Shown here: one piece after another, positions 1-6,932 of the stretch | Layout: each line of letters starts with the position of its first letter | How positions within the stretch are numbered: the stretch's first letter is position 1 | Assembly (NCBI RefSeq): GCF_004154955.1 | Contig: NZ_CP011524.1 | Coordinates: 1,550,001-1,614,000, forward strand | Reading direction: 5' to 3' | Source: Intestinimonas butyriciproducens | GTDB lineage: Bacteria > Bacillota > Clostridia > Oscillospirales > Oscillospiraceae | Length of the DNA: 64,000 nt | Translations under genes and position numbers: made by a program | The notes under the pieces: generated by a model | Database searches by the model: none | Seen by the model: only the letters and a program-made list of their open reading frames with translations | What the model was told of the DNA's origin: nothing

Positions 1-82
1 CAACGAGGCCATGCGGACGGCGGCCTCTGATGCGGCCGCCTCCATGGGACAGCTCACCGGCGGGCTGAATCTGCCGTTCTAA
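1..82 (+). CDS. YbaB/EbfC nucleoid-associated protein, C-terminal end
   Basis: Only the last 26 codons are in the window (frame beginning at base 2, TAA at 80-82). The tail reads NEAMRTAAS...MGQLTGGLNLPF, matching the usual end of YbaB/EbfC proteins (a VNEAL-type helix, then a G-rich LTGGL-P tail). YbaB is a small dimeric DNA-binding protein normally encoded between dnaX and recR. The identification rests on the short C-terminal signature alone; no catalytic feature is expected. Confidence 0.7.
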   Translation, partial: NEAMRTAASDAAASMGQLTGGLNLPF

Positions 83-88
83 GAAAAA

Positions 89-655
89 ATGAGCATTCTT
101 ATCCCTAAAGTGGGTATGCGCACCGTTAAAACAGCGGTGTCGGTCATGATTTCTTATCTGGTCTTCGTGCCGTTCGGTCTTTTGTACCGGGAAGAGCTGG
201 GAGGAGTATGGGGGCAGATGGGCCCACTGTATGCCTGCATTGCCTGTGTGGTGTGTATGCAGAGTTCACTGGGGCAGACGATGCAGCAGGGCATTTCTCG
301 CTTTATCGGCGTAGCTGTGGGCGGCACGCTTGGGGTCCTGGTGCTGGCGCTGGGAGAACCGGTGCGTTATCCGCTGGTCAAGGCGCTGATGCTCGGCGTG
401 GTCTGTGTGGCAGGCGTCTGGCTATGCCTGCTACTCAAGCGGCCGGCCGCCTGTGCCATGGCCTGTATCGTACCCTGCGTGATTCTGGTCAACGGGATGA
501 CAGGGGTGGAACGGTATTATTATGCGGCGGCCCGCATCATCGAGACCGTGGTTGGGGTGGCAATTGCCTTCGGCATCAATGCCGCCCTCCCGGACCACCG
601 GGAAGGGCCCTCTGATGAGCCGTGGGAGCCGGTGGAGGACGAAGAGACGAAATAG
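89..655 (+). CDS. Aromatic acid exporter-like (FUSC/DUF939 type) membrane protein
   Basis: A 188-residue protein with about five hydrophobic segments (roughly residues 12-33, 46-62, 72-92, 95-114, 117-136) and an acidic C-terminal tail. The pattern (MRTVKTAVSV near the start, a Gly-rich RFIGVAVGGTLGVLV helix, a late ARIIETVVGVAIA helix) is that of the N-terminal membrane half of aromatic-acid-exporter/FUSC proteins; the cytoplasmic half found in larger members is absent. It starts 6 bases after ybaB with no good Shine-Dalgarno site, so coupled translation is likely. Substrate unknown. Confidence 0.7.
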   Translation: MSILIPKVGMRTVKTAVSVMISYLVFVPFGLLYREELGGVWGQMGPLYACIACVVCMQSSLGQTMQQGISRFIGVAVGGTLGVLVLALGEPVRYPLVKALMLGVVCVAGVWLCLLLKRPAACAMACIVPCVILVNGMTGVERYYYAAARIIETVVGVAIAFGINAALPDHREGPSDEPWEPVEDEETK

Positions 656-710
656 CAGTCGATACAGGGCTTTCCACATCCGGAGGGCCCTGTATTTTCC
701 TGAGAAGGGT

Positions 711-1355
711 ATGGCCTTGGATGTTAAACTGAGGAAAGAGGGGCCGGAGGACACTCGAACGGTAGAGTGTCTGCTACGGGAGGCTTTTTGGAATGTTTAT
801 GTGCCGGGCTGTGAGGAGCACTATCTGGCCCATATTTTGCGGAAACACCGGGACTTTGTTCCGGAGCTGGACCTGGTGGCCGAAGCGGAGGGGCGCCTGG
901 TGGGAAACGTCATGTGTACCCATGCCCGTATTGTGAGTGCACGCGAAACGGCATGGGAGATGCTGTGCCTCGGGCCGCTGGGTGTGCTGCCGGAATATCA
1001 GCAGTACGGTGTGGGGCGCATCTTGGTGGAGCGCGTGACCACGCTGGCGAGCGAGATGGGTTTTGGCTCCATTTTCCTCTATGGGGACCCCTCTTATTAT
1101 CGTCGGTTGGGTTTTCTGCCCGGTGAACAGTTTGGAATACGAAACGGAGAGGGGCAATGGGCGGCGGCCCTGCAAGGGCGGGAACTGCGCCCGGGCGCAT
1201 TGGAGAAGGTGGAAGGCCGCTTTTTAGAATCGGAGGCATTCCGGACCGATCCAGAGGCGGCGGCCCGCTTTGACAGAACATTTCCGGAGAGAGAGAAAAA
1301 GTGGCTGCCCAGTCAGGATCTGTTTTTAGAGCTTGTAAACATGGTCCGACAATAG
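711..1355 (+). CDS. GNAT family N-acetyltransferase (YhbS-like)
   Basis: A 214-residue acyl-CoA-dependent acetyltransferase. The acetyl-CoA-binding motif A is visible as LGPLGVLPEYQQYGVGRILVE (residues about 85-105), followed by the FLYGDPSYYRRLGF segment typical of YhbS-type GNATs. The open frame runs further upstream, but the ATG at 711 has GAGAAGGG just before it and gives a normal N-terminus. The natural substrate cannot be told from sequence. The gene is followed by the terminator of the converging van transcript. Confidence 0.85.
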   Translation: MALDVKLRKEGPEDTRTVECLLREAFWNVYVPGCEEHYLAHILRKHRDFVPELDLVAEAEGRLVGNVMCTHARIVSARETAWEMLCLGPLGVLPEYQQYGVGRILVERVTTLASEMGFGSIFLYGDPSYYRRLGFLPGEQFGIRNGEGQWAAALQGRELRPGALEKVEGRFLESEAFRTDPEAAARFDRTFPEREKKWLPSQDLFLELVNMVRQ

Positions 1356-1402
1356 AAGCGCCCCTTGCGAATATGGCCTTCGGACCCGGATCAGGGAGTA
1401 AT

Positions 1403-1453
1403 GGATCAAAAAACATGCGGATGGAGCTGCCGGAGCAAGTTCCATCCGCATGT
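1403..1453 (-). terminator. Rho-independent terminator of the van cluster
   Basis: Arms 1413-1425 (ACATGCGGATGGA) and 1441-1453 pair perfectly over 13 bp. On the minus strand the stem is followed by six T (1407-1412), so it ends the vanG-vanXY-vanT transcript about 70 bases past the vanT stop. Confidence 0.8.
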
Positions 1454-1524
1454 GATGCTTTCCCGAAAATCCCGCTTAGGCAGCAGGGCTGTATCGTCCG
1501 GCAGGGAAGAAAACAGGGTTGTTT

Positions 1525-3063
1525 TTATGAGGGCATGCGATGGACCCGCTGGACCCTGACGCCCAGCCGTGAGAGAAGCTCATTGGGGATGGTCTCCGCA
1601 GCGCCGGCCACGGCTGCGGCGTCCAGACCGGAGCCGATGAGGACGGCTTCACATCTAGGCACTGCGGCGGGGATAGCGGTAACATCACACAGAGTCTGGT
1701 CCATGCAGACACGTCCCACGATAGGCGCGCTTTTTCCGGCGATCAGCGCGTGGCCCCGTCCGCCCAATGCGCGGGGAAAGCCGTCGGCATAGCCAATGGA
1801 GAGCACGGCCAGACGGGTGGGGCGGCTGGCTGTAAAGGTCCGGCCATAGCCCGCCGTATCGCCCGGGGCCAGGACATGGATCGCCGCGACCCTGCATTTC
1901 AGTGTGAGTACGGGACGAAGTCCGGAGCTGCCCACCCCGTAAAGTGCCAGTCCGGGGCGGACAAGGGAACAGGGGAGAGCCGGACAAGAGTAGATGCCGG
2001 CGCTGGCCTGGATATGGAGCACGCCGGGATCGATCCCGCGGGCCTTCAGATTCGCTGCAAGCGCGAAAAAGGCGTCGATCTGACTGTGAGTAAATGCGCG
2101 GTCGGAGGGTGTGTCGCTGTCCGCGGCACAAAGGTGGGTGAAAAGACCTTCTGCCCGCAGGCGGGGAGCCCGGTATACCGCAGCCACTGCGTCAACCTCC
2201 GAAGAGGGAAATCCCAGACGATGCATTCCGGTATCCACAGCCACATGGAGCCGGAGGGATTTTCCAAAGGCGGCAAGCTCTTCGGCGTGGACGGGATCTG
2301 CAACGGTAAGGATGAGGTTTCGGCGGTGCGCTTCGGAGAATTCCGGAGGAAAAGTCCGCCCCAGCACCAGAATATCACCTTTGATCCCGGCACGCCGCAG
2401 GGTAGCCCCCTCATTTACGGTGGCCACTGCGAAGGCGCCCACACCCTCCCCGGCACAGAAACGGGCAATTTGGACGGCGCCATGGCCGTAGCCATCCGCC
2501 TTGACCACGGCCATCAGGGCACACTCCGGCGGGATTCGAGCCCGGAGCGCCCCCAAGTTATGCCGAAGGGCGGAGAGGTCGATCTCGGCCCAGCAGCGGG
2601 CGGGAGCAGGGGATGGCCGCGGCCGCAGGAATCGGCAGAACAGTGCTCCGGCGGCCAGAGAGAGGCAGACTACGGCGAGAAAGTGAAGAAAATCGTTGTC
2701 CATCAGCAGAGTGGTCAGGCCGGTCAGGCGGGCGAAACCGCGCAGCGCGCCAAGGAGGCCGGGACGATGTCCCTTATAGAGCTGGAGAGGCAGATAGAAA
2801 AGTGTGGCGCACAGATAGAGAAGCAGCGTCCGGCGGAGGAAGGGGCACACGGCGCGCCGGCCCTCCCGCTCCGCCTTCGGCAACAGAAAATACCCCGAAA
2901 CGGACAGGAAAAAGGGGACGGCCACCCGTGCCGGGATCTGGGTCAGCACATGATCGGCCTCGGGGGAAAAGGCGAGAAGCGGAGAGGTGTGGTTGGCTAC
3001 GACCAGCAGCGCGGCAGGCAGGCGAAACCAGTCCAGACCCCCGGAGCGGGGAGAGCGGCTCAT
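1525..3063 (-). CDS. vanT: VanT-like membrane serine/alanine racemase with shortened membrane domain
   Basis: 512 residues: an N-terminal acyltransferase-3-like membrane segment (about 1-140, beginning GGLDWFRLPAALLVVANH) joined to a complete PLP-dependent alanine-racemase-fold domain (from CWAEIDLSALRHN). Seen in the racemase part are AVVKADGYGHG with the PLP lysine, AGYGRTF, LSIGYADGFPRAL and VGRVCMDQ. VanT proteins supply D-Ser for D-Ala-D-Ser precursors and are usually about 700 residues with some ten membrane helices. Here the membrane part jumps from LTGLTTLLMDN to one last helix, so about 190 residues are missing in frame. The start ATG overlaps the vanXY stop (ATGA). Racemase activity looks intact; D-/L-Ser uptake by the membrane part is doubtful. 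Confidence 0.85.
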   Translation of the reverse strand: MSRSPRSGGLDWFRLPAALLVVANHTSPLLAFSPEADHVLTQIPARVAVPFFLSVSGYFLLPKAEREGRRAVCPFLRRTLLLYLCATLFYLPLQLYKGHRPGLLGALRGFARLTGLTTLLMDNDFLHFLAVVCLSLAAGALFCRFLRPRPSPAPARCWAEIDLSALRHNLGALRARIPPECALMAVVKADGYGHGAVQIARFCAGEGVGAFAVATVNEGATLRRAGIKGDILVLGRTFPPEFSEAHRRNLILTVADPVHAEELAAFGKSLRLHVAVDTGMHRLGFPSSEVDAVAAVYRAPRLRAEGLFTHLCAADSDTPSDRAFTHSQIDAFFALAANLKARGIDPGVLHIQASAGIYSCPALPCSLVRPGLALYGVGSSGLRPVLTLKCRVAAIHVLAPGDTAGYGRTFTASRPTRLAVLSIGYADGFPRALGGRGHALIAGKSAPIVGRVCMDQTLCDVTAIPAAVPRCEAVLIGSGLDAAAVAGAAETIPNELLSRLGVRVQRVHRMPS

Positions 3064-3601
3064 AGCAGATACTCCTCCAGCGTGAGGCCGCGGTCTGCAA
3101 TCTCGCGGGCAAAAGGGATGCCCACATACCGAAAGTGCCAGGGCTCCCAACCAATTCCAGTGACGGCCTCCTTGCCCTTGGGATAGCGGAGAATAAAGCC
3201 AAACTCCGCCGCCCGGGCCCGAAACGTTCCGCATATGCCGGTATCGGGGAAGGAGGGGCGAATAAAATCCAGCTCAGGGCATTTTCGCCCAGATCAATGG
3301 CGAGTCCAGTCTCGTGTTCACTGCACCCCGGGCGGGCCACATAGGTCTGGGTAAAAGCCGGGCCGTTTTCCCGGAGAGACGATGCCCAGAGAGATTCCTG
3401 TTCGGCACGGGAGCGCCACCCGCTTACCGGGACAATGCGGGTCCCGGCGTCCAGCGCCTGGAGCAGGCGGCGAAGTGCGTCGGCCGCAGGGCGAAGGAGA
3501 AGCACGTCCGGCCGGTCCGGAAGAGCAGGGACCAGGGCCGAAGCGGGCGGAGGAGCAGACAGGGGATGCTCCCGGTTGACCAGTATGAGAAAACCGCTCA
3601 T
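3060..3601 (-). pseudogene. vanXY: VanXY/VanY-type D,D-peptidase (M15), frameshifted
   Basis: An M15 zinc D-Ala-D-Ala peptidase broken by a one-base loss. The 5' frame carries SGWRSRAEQ and the zinc motif SEHETGLAIDLGENA. The continuation ELDFIRPSFPDTG...AAEFGF, then WEPWHFRYVG with the last zinc histidine, lies in another frame. One extra C in the C-run (GGG at 3276-3278 on the plus strand) would restore a 180-residue protein ending EEYLL, with its stop overlapping the vanT start. It starts by ATGA overlap with vanG. Known relatives remove D-Ala-ending precursors so that D-Ser-ending ones dominate. As read, the product lacks the catalytic C-terminus; a sequencing error in the homopolymer is the alternative. 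Confidence 0.85.
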
Positions 3602-4647
3602 GTGCCCACCGCCGTTTCGATGAGCCGGTCCAGCACCTGGGAGAAGGAGAGCCCTGCCGCAGCCATCATGGCGGGATAGCGGCTGTGCGCCGTAAAGCCG
3701 GGGATGGTGTTGATCTCATTGAAAATCAATCGTCCGTCGGGCGTAAGGAAGAGATCCACCCGTGCCATGCCGCGGCAGTCAAGCGCGCGGTAGAGTTTGG
3801 ACGAGAGCGCCTGCACGGCCTGTTCCTGACTCGGAGAGATTCTGGCAGGCGTGTGGATTCTGGCGGTGATGAGATGGTATTTCTCATCGTAGGTGAAAAA
3901 GCCTTTCTGGAGTTCGATCTCATCGGGGCGGCCCAGCGTGAGGTCCCGGTCCCCCAATACGGCACAGCCGACTTCAAATCCTGAGACTTCCTCCTCAACG
4001 ACCACTTTGTCGTCTCGCTCCAGCGCGGATGAAACGGCGGCGAAAAGTTCGGATTGGGCGGTAACACGGGTTACGCCGAAGGAGGAGCCAGCCCGGGCGG
4101 GCTTTACAAAAAGGGGCCAGGAAAGCGCGGCGGTCCTCTGGCGCAGTAGGACAAAGTCCTCCCCTGCACGGAAAACCACAGAGCGGGGGACCTCCACACC
4201 CGAGGCACGCGCCACCTGATGGGCGAGCTCCTTGTCCATGCATAGAGCGGAGGAGAGTACGCCGCAGCCTGCCACCGGGATACCGGCCAGTTCCAGCAGG
4301 CCCTGCACGGTACCGTCCTCGCCGTTGCGGCCGTGAAGGACGGGAAGCGCGGCATCCAGCCGCAGCGTGGAGGGCCCTGCGGCGTTCAGAAGCAGCAGCC
4401 CATGGAGCTCCCGGTCCGGTGAGAGGACGGCGGGGACACAGCAGGGGCCCAGGTGCCAGGTGTCGTCCGGCAGCGCATCATAGGGGCCGGTGTAGAGAAA
4501 CCAGCGCCCATCCCGGGTGATGCCAAGGGGGACGGGCTCATATTTCTGCGGGTCCAGGTGTGTGAGCACCCCATGGGCCGATTGGAGGGACACGCGATAC
4601 TCCGGGGAGCAGCCGCCAAAGAGAACGGCCAGCCTGCATTTTGACAT
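3598..4647 (-). CDS. vanG: VanG-type D-alanine:D-serine ligase
   Basis: A 349-residue ATP-grasp ligase, the same length as VanG. Visible are FGGCSPEYRVSLQSA, PVLHGRNGEDGTVQGLLELAGIPVAGC, the KPARAGSSFGV ATP loop, and the C-terminal FNEINTIPGFTAHSRYP metal/D-Ala site. The omega-loop reads KGFFTYDEKY; the EKY triad is the signature of D-Ala:D-Ser ligases (VanC/E/G) as against D-Ala:D-Ala or D-Ala:D-Lac enzymes. The product would lower vancomycin affinity of peptidoglycan precursors. It is the first gene of a vanG-vanXY-vanT set; no vanR/vanS pair is in the window. Its ribosome site GGAGGCG (4654-4660) lies inside a long inverted repeat. Confidence 0.88.
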   Translation of the reverse strand: MSKCRLAVLFGGCSPEYRVSLQSAHGVLTHLDPQKYEPVPLGITRDGRWFLYTGPYDALPDDTWHLGPCCVPAVLSPDRELHGLLLLNAAGPSTLRLDAALPVLHGRNGEDGTVQGLLELAGIPVAGCGVLSSALCMDKELAHQVARASGVEVPRSVVFRAGEDFVLLRQRTAALSWPLFVKPARAGSSFGVTRVTAQSELFAAVSSALERDDKVVVEEEVSGFEVGCAVLGDRDLTLGRPDEIELQKGFFTYDEKYHLITARIHTPARISPSQEQAVQALSSKLYRALDCRGMARVDLFLTPDGRLIFNEINTIPGFTAHSRYPAMMAAAGLSFSQVLDRLIETAVGT

Positions 4648-4648
4648 A

Positions 4649-4704
4649 AAAAACGCCTCCTAACTGTTGGAACTATCATAATCCAACAGAAAGGAGGTGT
4701 TTTT
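4649..4704 (-). promoter_or_regulatory. Long inverted repeat masking the vanG ribosome-binding site
   Basis: Arms 4649-4671 and 4682-4704 pair at 20 of 23 positions around a 10-base loop. The vanG Shine-Dalgarno lies in the arm nearer the gene, and that arm ends in a T-run one base before the ATG. In the minus-strand RNA this would form a terminator-like hairpin between the upstream lipoprotein gene and vanG and would also hide the vanG ribosome site. Confidence 0.75.
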
Positions 4705-4769
4705 AAGCGGAGCAGTCAGATTCCTGACAAATTCATTTCAGAAATCGAAAGACGTCCTGTAAGACTGCG

Positions 4770-5144
4770 TTATCGTCTGCCGGCGTCGGCGATATCCTCG
4801 CCCACGCGCTCGATGACGCGGCCGGTGCCCCGTACCGCGCCGCTGACCACATTGCCCGCCTGATCCACGGCATTCCGGGCTGCATCGCCCACGCCGGTCT
4901 CAGGATTGGTGGTTCCGCCGTTCACCTGCCCGTCGGCATTGGCGTCGTAATGGTCGGTGGGGGCTACGGTATCGGTGGGATTCACCGGTTCCGTGGTCGG
5001 CGCGTGGGTGGGTTCCGGGGCTACGGTGGCGGTGGGGGCCGTAGTGGGCGTGGGAGTCACTTTGGGCGTCTCATTTTTGCTGCATCCGGCCAGCGCACCG
5101 ATCAGGGCCAGACCACAGACCAGAGCGATTTGATTGCGCTTCAT
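4770..5144 (-). CDS. Small lipoprotein with Thr/Pro-rich linker
   Basis: 124 residues, start chosen at MKRNQIALVCG because AGGAGG lies 7 bases upstream; an upstream in-frame start lacks this. A type-II signal with lipobox LAGC (Cys at about 20) is followed by a low-complexity TPTPTTAPTATVAPEPTHAPT linker and a C-terminal amphipathic segment (GDAARNAVDQAGNVVSGAVRGTGRVIE) that resembles the short basic helices of CsbD/YtxH-like stress proteins without matching any family clearly. Likely anchored on the outer face of the membrane. It precedes vanG on the same strand, separated by the hairpin. Function unknown. Confidence 0.75.
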   Translation of the reverse strand: MKRNQIALVCGLALIGALAGCSKNETPKVTPTPTTAPTATVAPEPTHAPTTEPVNPTDTVAPTDHYDANADGQVNGGTTNPETGVGDAARNAVDQAGNVVSGAVRGTGRVIERVGEDIADAGRR

Positions 5145-5254
5145 ATCATTGCCTCCTGCATCATACAAAAAATAGGATTCCATCCGTGTCTTATTATGTG
5201 CGTCCGCCGTGTCCTTACGCCCGGAAAAATTTTTTAAAAGATTTGAAAAAAGGC

Positions 5255-5283
5255 TTGCAATCGAGAATAATTACTGTTATAAT
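5255..5283 (+). promoter_or_regulatory. Sigma-A promoter of perR
   Basis: TTGCAA at 5255-5260 and TATAAT at 5278-5283 with a 17-base spacer, about 50 bases before the perR start. Confidence 0.75.
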
Positions 5284-5316
5284 CAGCGCAGTAAAAGGAA
5301 CAATTACTGATTATTG
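5267..5316 (+). promoter_or_regulatory. Candidate Fur/PerR-type operator repeats
   Basis: AATTACTG occurs at 5270-5277, between the -35 and -10, and again at 5302-5309 inside the near-palindrome CAATTACTGATTATTG (5301-5316). AT-rich imperfect palindromes placed over and just after the perR promoter fit autoregulation by the Fur-family product, but they only loosely resemble the known Per box. Confidence 0.45.
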
Positions 5317-5332
5317 AGAAGAGGAGATGAGC

Positions 5333-5719
5333 ATGAGCGGCAAACGATATTCTCGACAGAGAGAACTGATTTATCAGTGCCTGTTGCATACGAATCAGCA
5401 TCCCACTGCGGAGATGATCTATAGCTGGCTCAAGCCGGAAAACCCCAATTTGAGCTTAGGTACGGTCTACCGAAACCTGAACCTGCTCTCAGAGGAAGGA
5501 ATCATTGTGCGGATGCCCTTTCCGGTGGAGCGATATGACGCTGTTAAGGAGCCCCATCCACATTTCCGCTGCCGCAAATGCGGAGGCGTATACGACCTGG
5601 AGGGCTTGGAGTACGACCATGGGTTGGACGAGGAGGCGGCCAGGTGCAGCGGGCATGAGGTAGAGCGCCATGAGGTGGTTTTTTCCGGAATCTGTGCCCA
5701 TTGTGTCGAAAAGCATTGA
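5333..5719 (+). CDS. perR: Fur-family peroxide-type regulator (PerR-like)
   Basis: 128 residues. The N-terminal winged helix includes TAEMIYSWLKPENPNLSLGTVYRNLNLL (recognition helix) and the C-terminal half has the HPHFRCRKCGGVYDL metal/Zn segment and a second ICAHC pair, giving the four-Cys structural zinc site of PerR/Fur proteins. The ATG at 5333 is preferred over one at 5327 because GAGGAG abuts the earlier codon. Its neighbours, desulfoferrodoxin and rubrerythrin, are classic PerR targets in clostridia, so peroxide sensing is the best guess; Fur or Zur function cannot be excluded. Confidence 0.85.
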   Translation: MSGKRYSRQRELIYQCLLHTNQHPTAEMIYSWLKPENPNLSLGTVYRNLNLLSEEGIIVRMPFPVERYDAVKEPHPHFRCRKCGGVYDLEGLEYDHGLDEEAARCSGHEVERHEVVFSGICAHCVEKH

Positions 5720-5744
5720 TTTCCAATACAGAATATGGTAAAAT
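5716..5744 (+). promoter_or_regulatory. Promoter of the desulfoferrodoxin gene
   Basis: TTGATT at 5716-5721 overlaps the perR stop codon and TAAAAT lies at 5739-5744, a 17-base spacing. Confidence 0.55.
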
Positions 5745-5790
5745 TAGATTGTGTTAAAACACAAAAATTTTTTTAGGAGGTTATGTTGCC

Positions 5791-6162
5791 ATGGAACTGA
5801 AACTTTATCGTTGTGCGCACTGCGGCAATATCGCGTTCAAGCTGGTGGATAAGGGTGTGCCTCTGGTCTGTTGCGGCGAGCCCATGCAGGAGCTGAAGGC
5901 CAACGTCACCGACGGCGCTGTGGAGAAACATGTTCCCCAGATCACCCGTGACGGCGCGCATGTGACCGTGCAGGTGGGTTCCACCATTCACCCCATGCTC
6001 CCTGAGCACTATATCCAGATCATTGCGGCTGTCAGCGGCAATAAGGTGACCTTCCAGTTGCCCAAGCCCGGTGACGAGCCTGTCCTGAAGGTGGGAAGCA
6101 GCGAGCCTGTGACCGCTTACGAGTACTGCAATCTCCACGGCTTCTGGAAGGGCGAGGAATAA
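5791..6162 (+). CDS. dfx: Desulfoferrodoxin (superoxide reductase, 2Fe type)
   Basis: 123 residues. The N-terminal desulforedoxin domain has all four Fe-binding cysteines (CAHC at 8-11 and CC at 27-28). The C-terminal superoxide-reductase domain has the four His and one Cys of the catalytic Fe centre: EKHVP, STIHPMLPEHYI and CNLHGFW. The enzyme reduces superoxide to peroxide without releasing oxygen, which suits an anaerobe; peroxide would then pass to the rubrerythrin encoded next. A strong AGGAGG precedes the ATG. Confidence 0.95.
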   Translation: MELKLYRCAHCGNIAFKLVDKGVPLVCCGEPMQELKANVTDGAVEKHVPQITRDGAHVTVQVGSTIHPMLPEHYIQIIAAVSGNKVTFQLPKPGDEPVLKVGSSEPVTAYEYCNLHGFWKGEE

Positions 6163-6235
6163 GGCGTCCTGCGGCGCGGTGCGCCGAACCGGTACATAAA
6201 AAATAGATATTTTGATGAAGGGAGATTTATATCAT

Positions 6236-6769
6236 ATGGAACTGAAAGGCAGCAAGACGGAGGCCAATCTGTGGAAAGCGTTCGCCGGGGAGTCCCAGGC
6301 CCGCAACAAATATACTTATTTTGCCAGCGTAGCCCGCAAGGAGGGCTACGAGCAGATCGCAGCCATTTTTGAGGAGACCGCCGGCAATGAGAAGGAGCAC
6401 GCCAAGCTCTGGTTCAAGGCTCTGGGCGGCATCGCCACCACGGCTGAGAACCTGCTGGCCGCCGCCGAGGGTGAGCATGAAGAGTGGACCGAGATGTACA
6501 AGGAGATGTCCGAGACCGCCCGTGAGGAAGGTTTCCACGCTCTGGCCGATGCGTTTGCCGCTGTGGCCAAGATCGAGAAGAGCCATGAGGACCGCTATGT
6601 GAAGCTGGCCGAGAACCTCTCCAACAGCGAGGTGTTCAAGAGAGCTGAGGTCAAGGTGTGGTACTGCCGCAACTGCGGACACCTGGAGTACGGCGTAGAG
6701 GCCCCTGAGGTCTGCCCCGTCTGCGGTCATCCCCGCGCCTATTTTGAGATCAAGGCTGAGAATTATTGA
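6236..6769 (+). CDS. rbr: Rubrerythrin
   Basis: 177 residues: an N-terminal ferritin-like di-iron domain (ANLWKAFAGESQARNKYTYFA; EETAGNEKEHAKLW; a second E..H pair near KIEKSHEDRY) and a C-terminal rubredoxin domain with two CxxC knuckles (YCRNCGHLEYG and CPVCGHP). It is a peroxidase using rubredoxin-type electron transfer. The ATG at 6236 is taken over the upstream in-frame ATGs because GAAGGGAG lies between them. It sits 73 bases after dfx and ends at a strong terminator, so dfx-rbr is probably one transcript. Confidence 0.95.
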   Translation: MELKGSKTEANLWKAFAGESQARNKYTYFASVARKEGYEQIAAIFEETAGNEKEHAKLWFKALGGIATTAENLLAAAEGEHEEWTEMYKEMSETAREEGFHALADAFAAVAKIEKSHEDRYVKLAENLSNSEVFKRAEVKVWYCRNCGHLEYGVEAPEVCPVCGHPRAYFEIKAENY

Positions 6770-6790
6770 TCTGCAGCATTATCCATACGG

Positions 6791-6825
6791 GTGGCCCGCC
6801 GCATACTGCGGCGGGCCACCTTTTA
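6791..6825 (+). terminator. Rho-independent terminator after rubrerythrin
   Basis: Perfect 13-bp stem (6791-6803 with 6807-6819), 3-base loop, then CTTTT. Confidence 0.9.
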
Positions 6826-6932
6826 TCGCGGCGAGGGGAGCTTTTCGGGCAATTCCACCCTTTCCTTTTGGAGAAGGATGTGGTATGTTTATACATATCT
6901 AAAAATAGAACACTTTAATTGGGAGGTGCCTC

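Noticed and set aside
1750-3186. 478-codon open frame antisense to vanT/vanXY
   Set aside because: It lies wholly opposite genes with clear motifs, has no ribosome site and its translation is Gly/Arg-rich shadow text.
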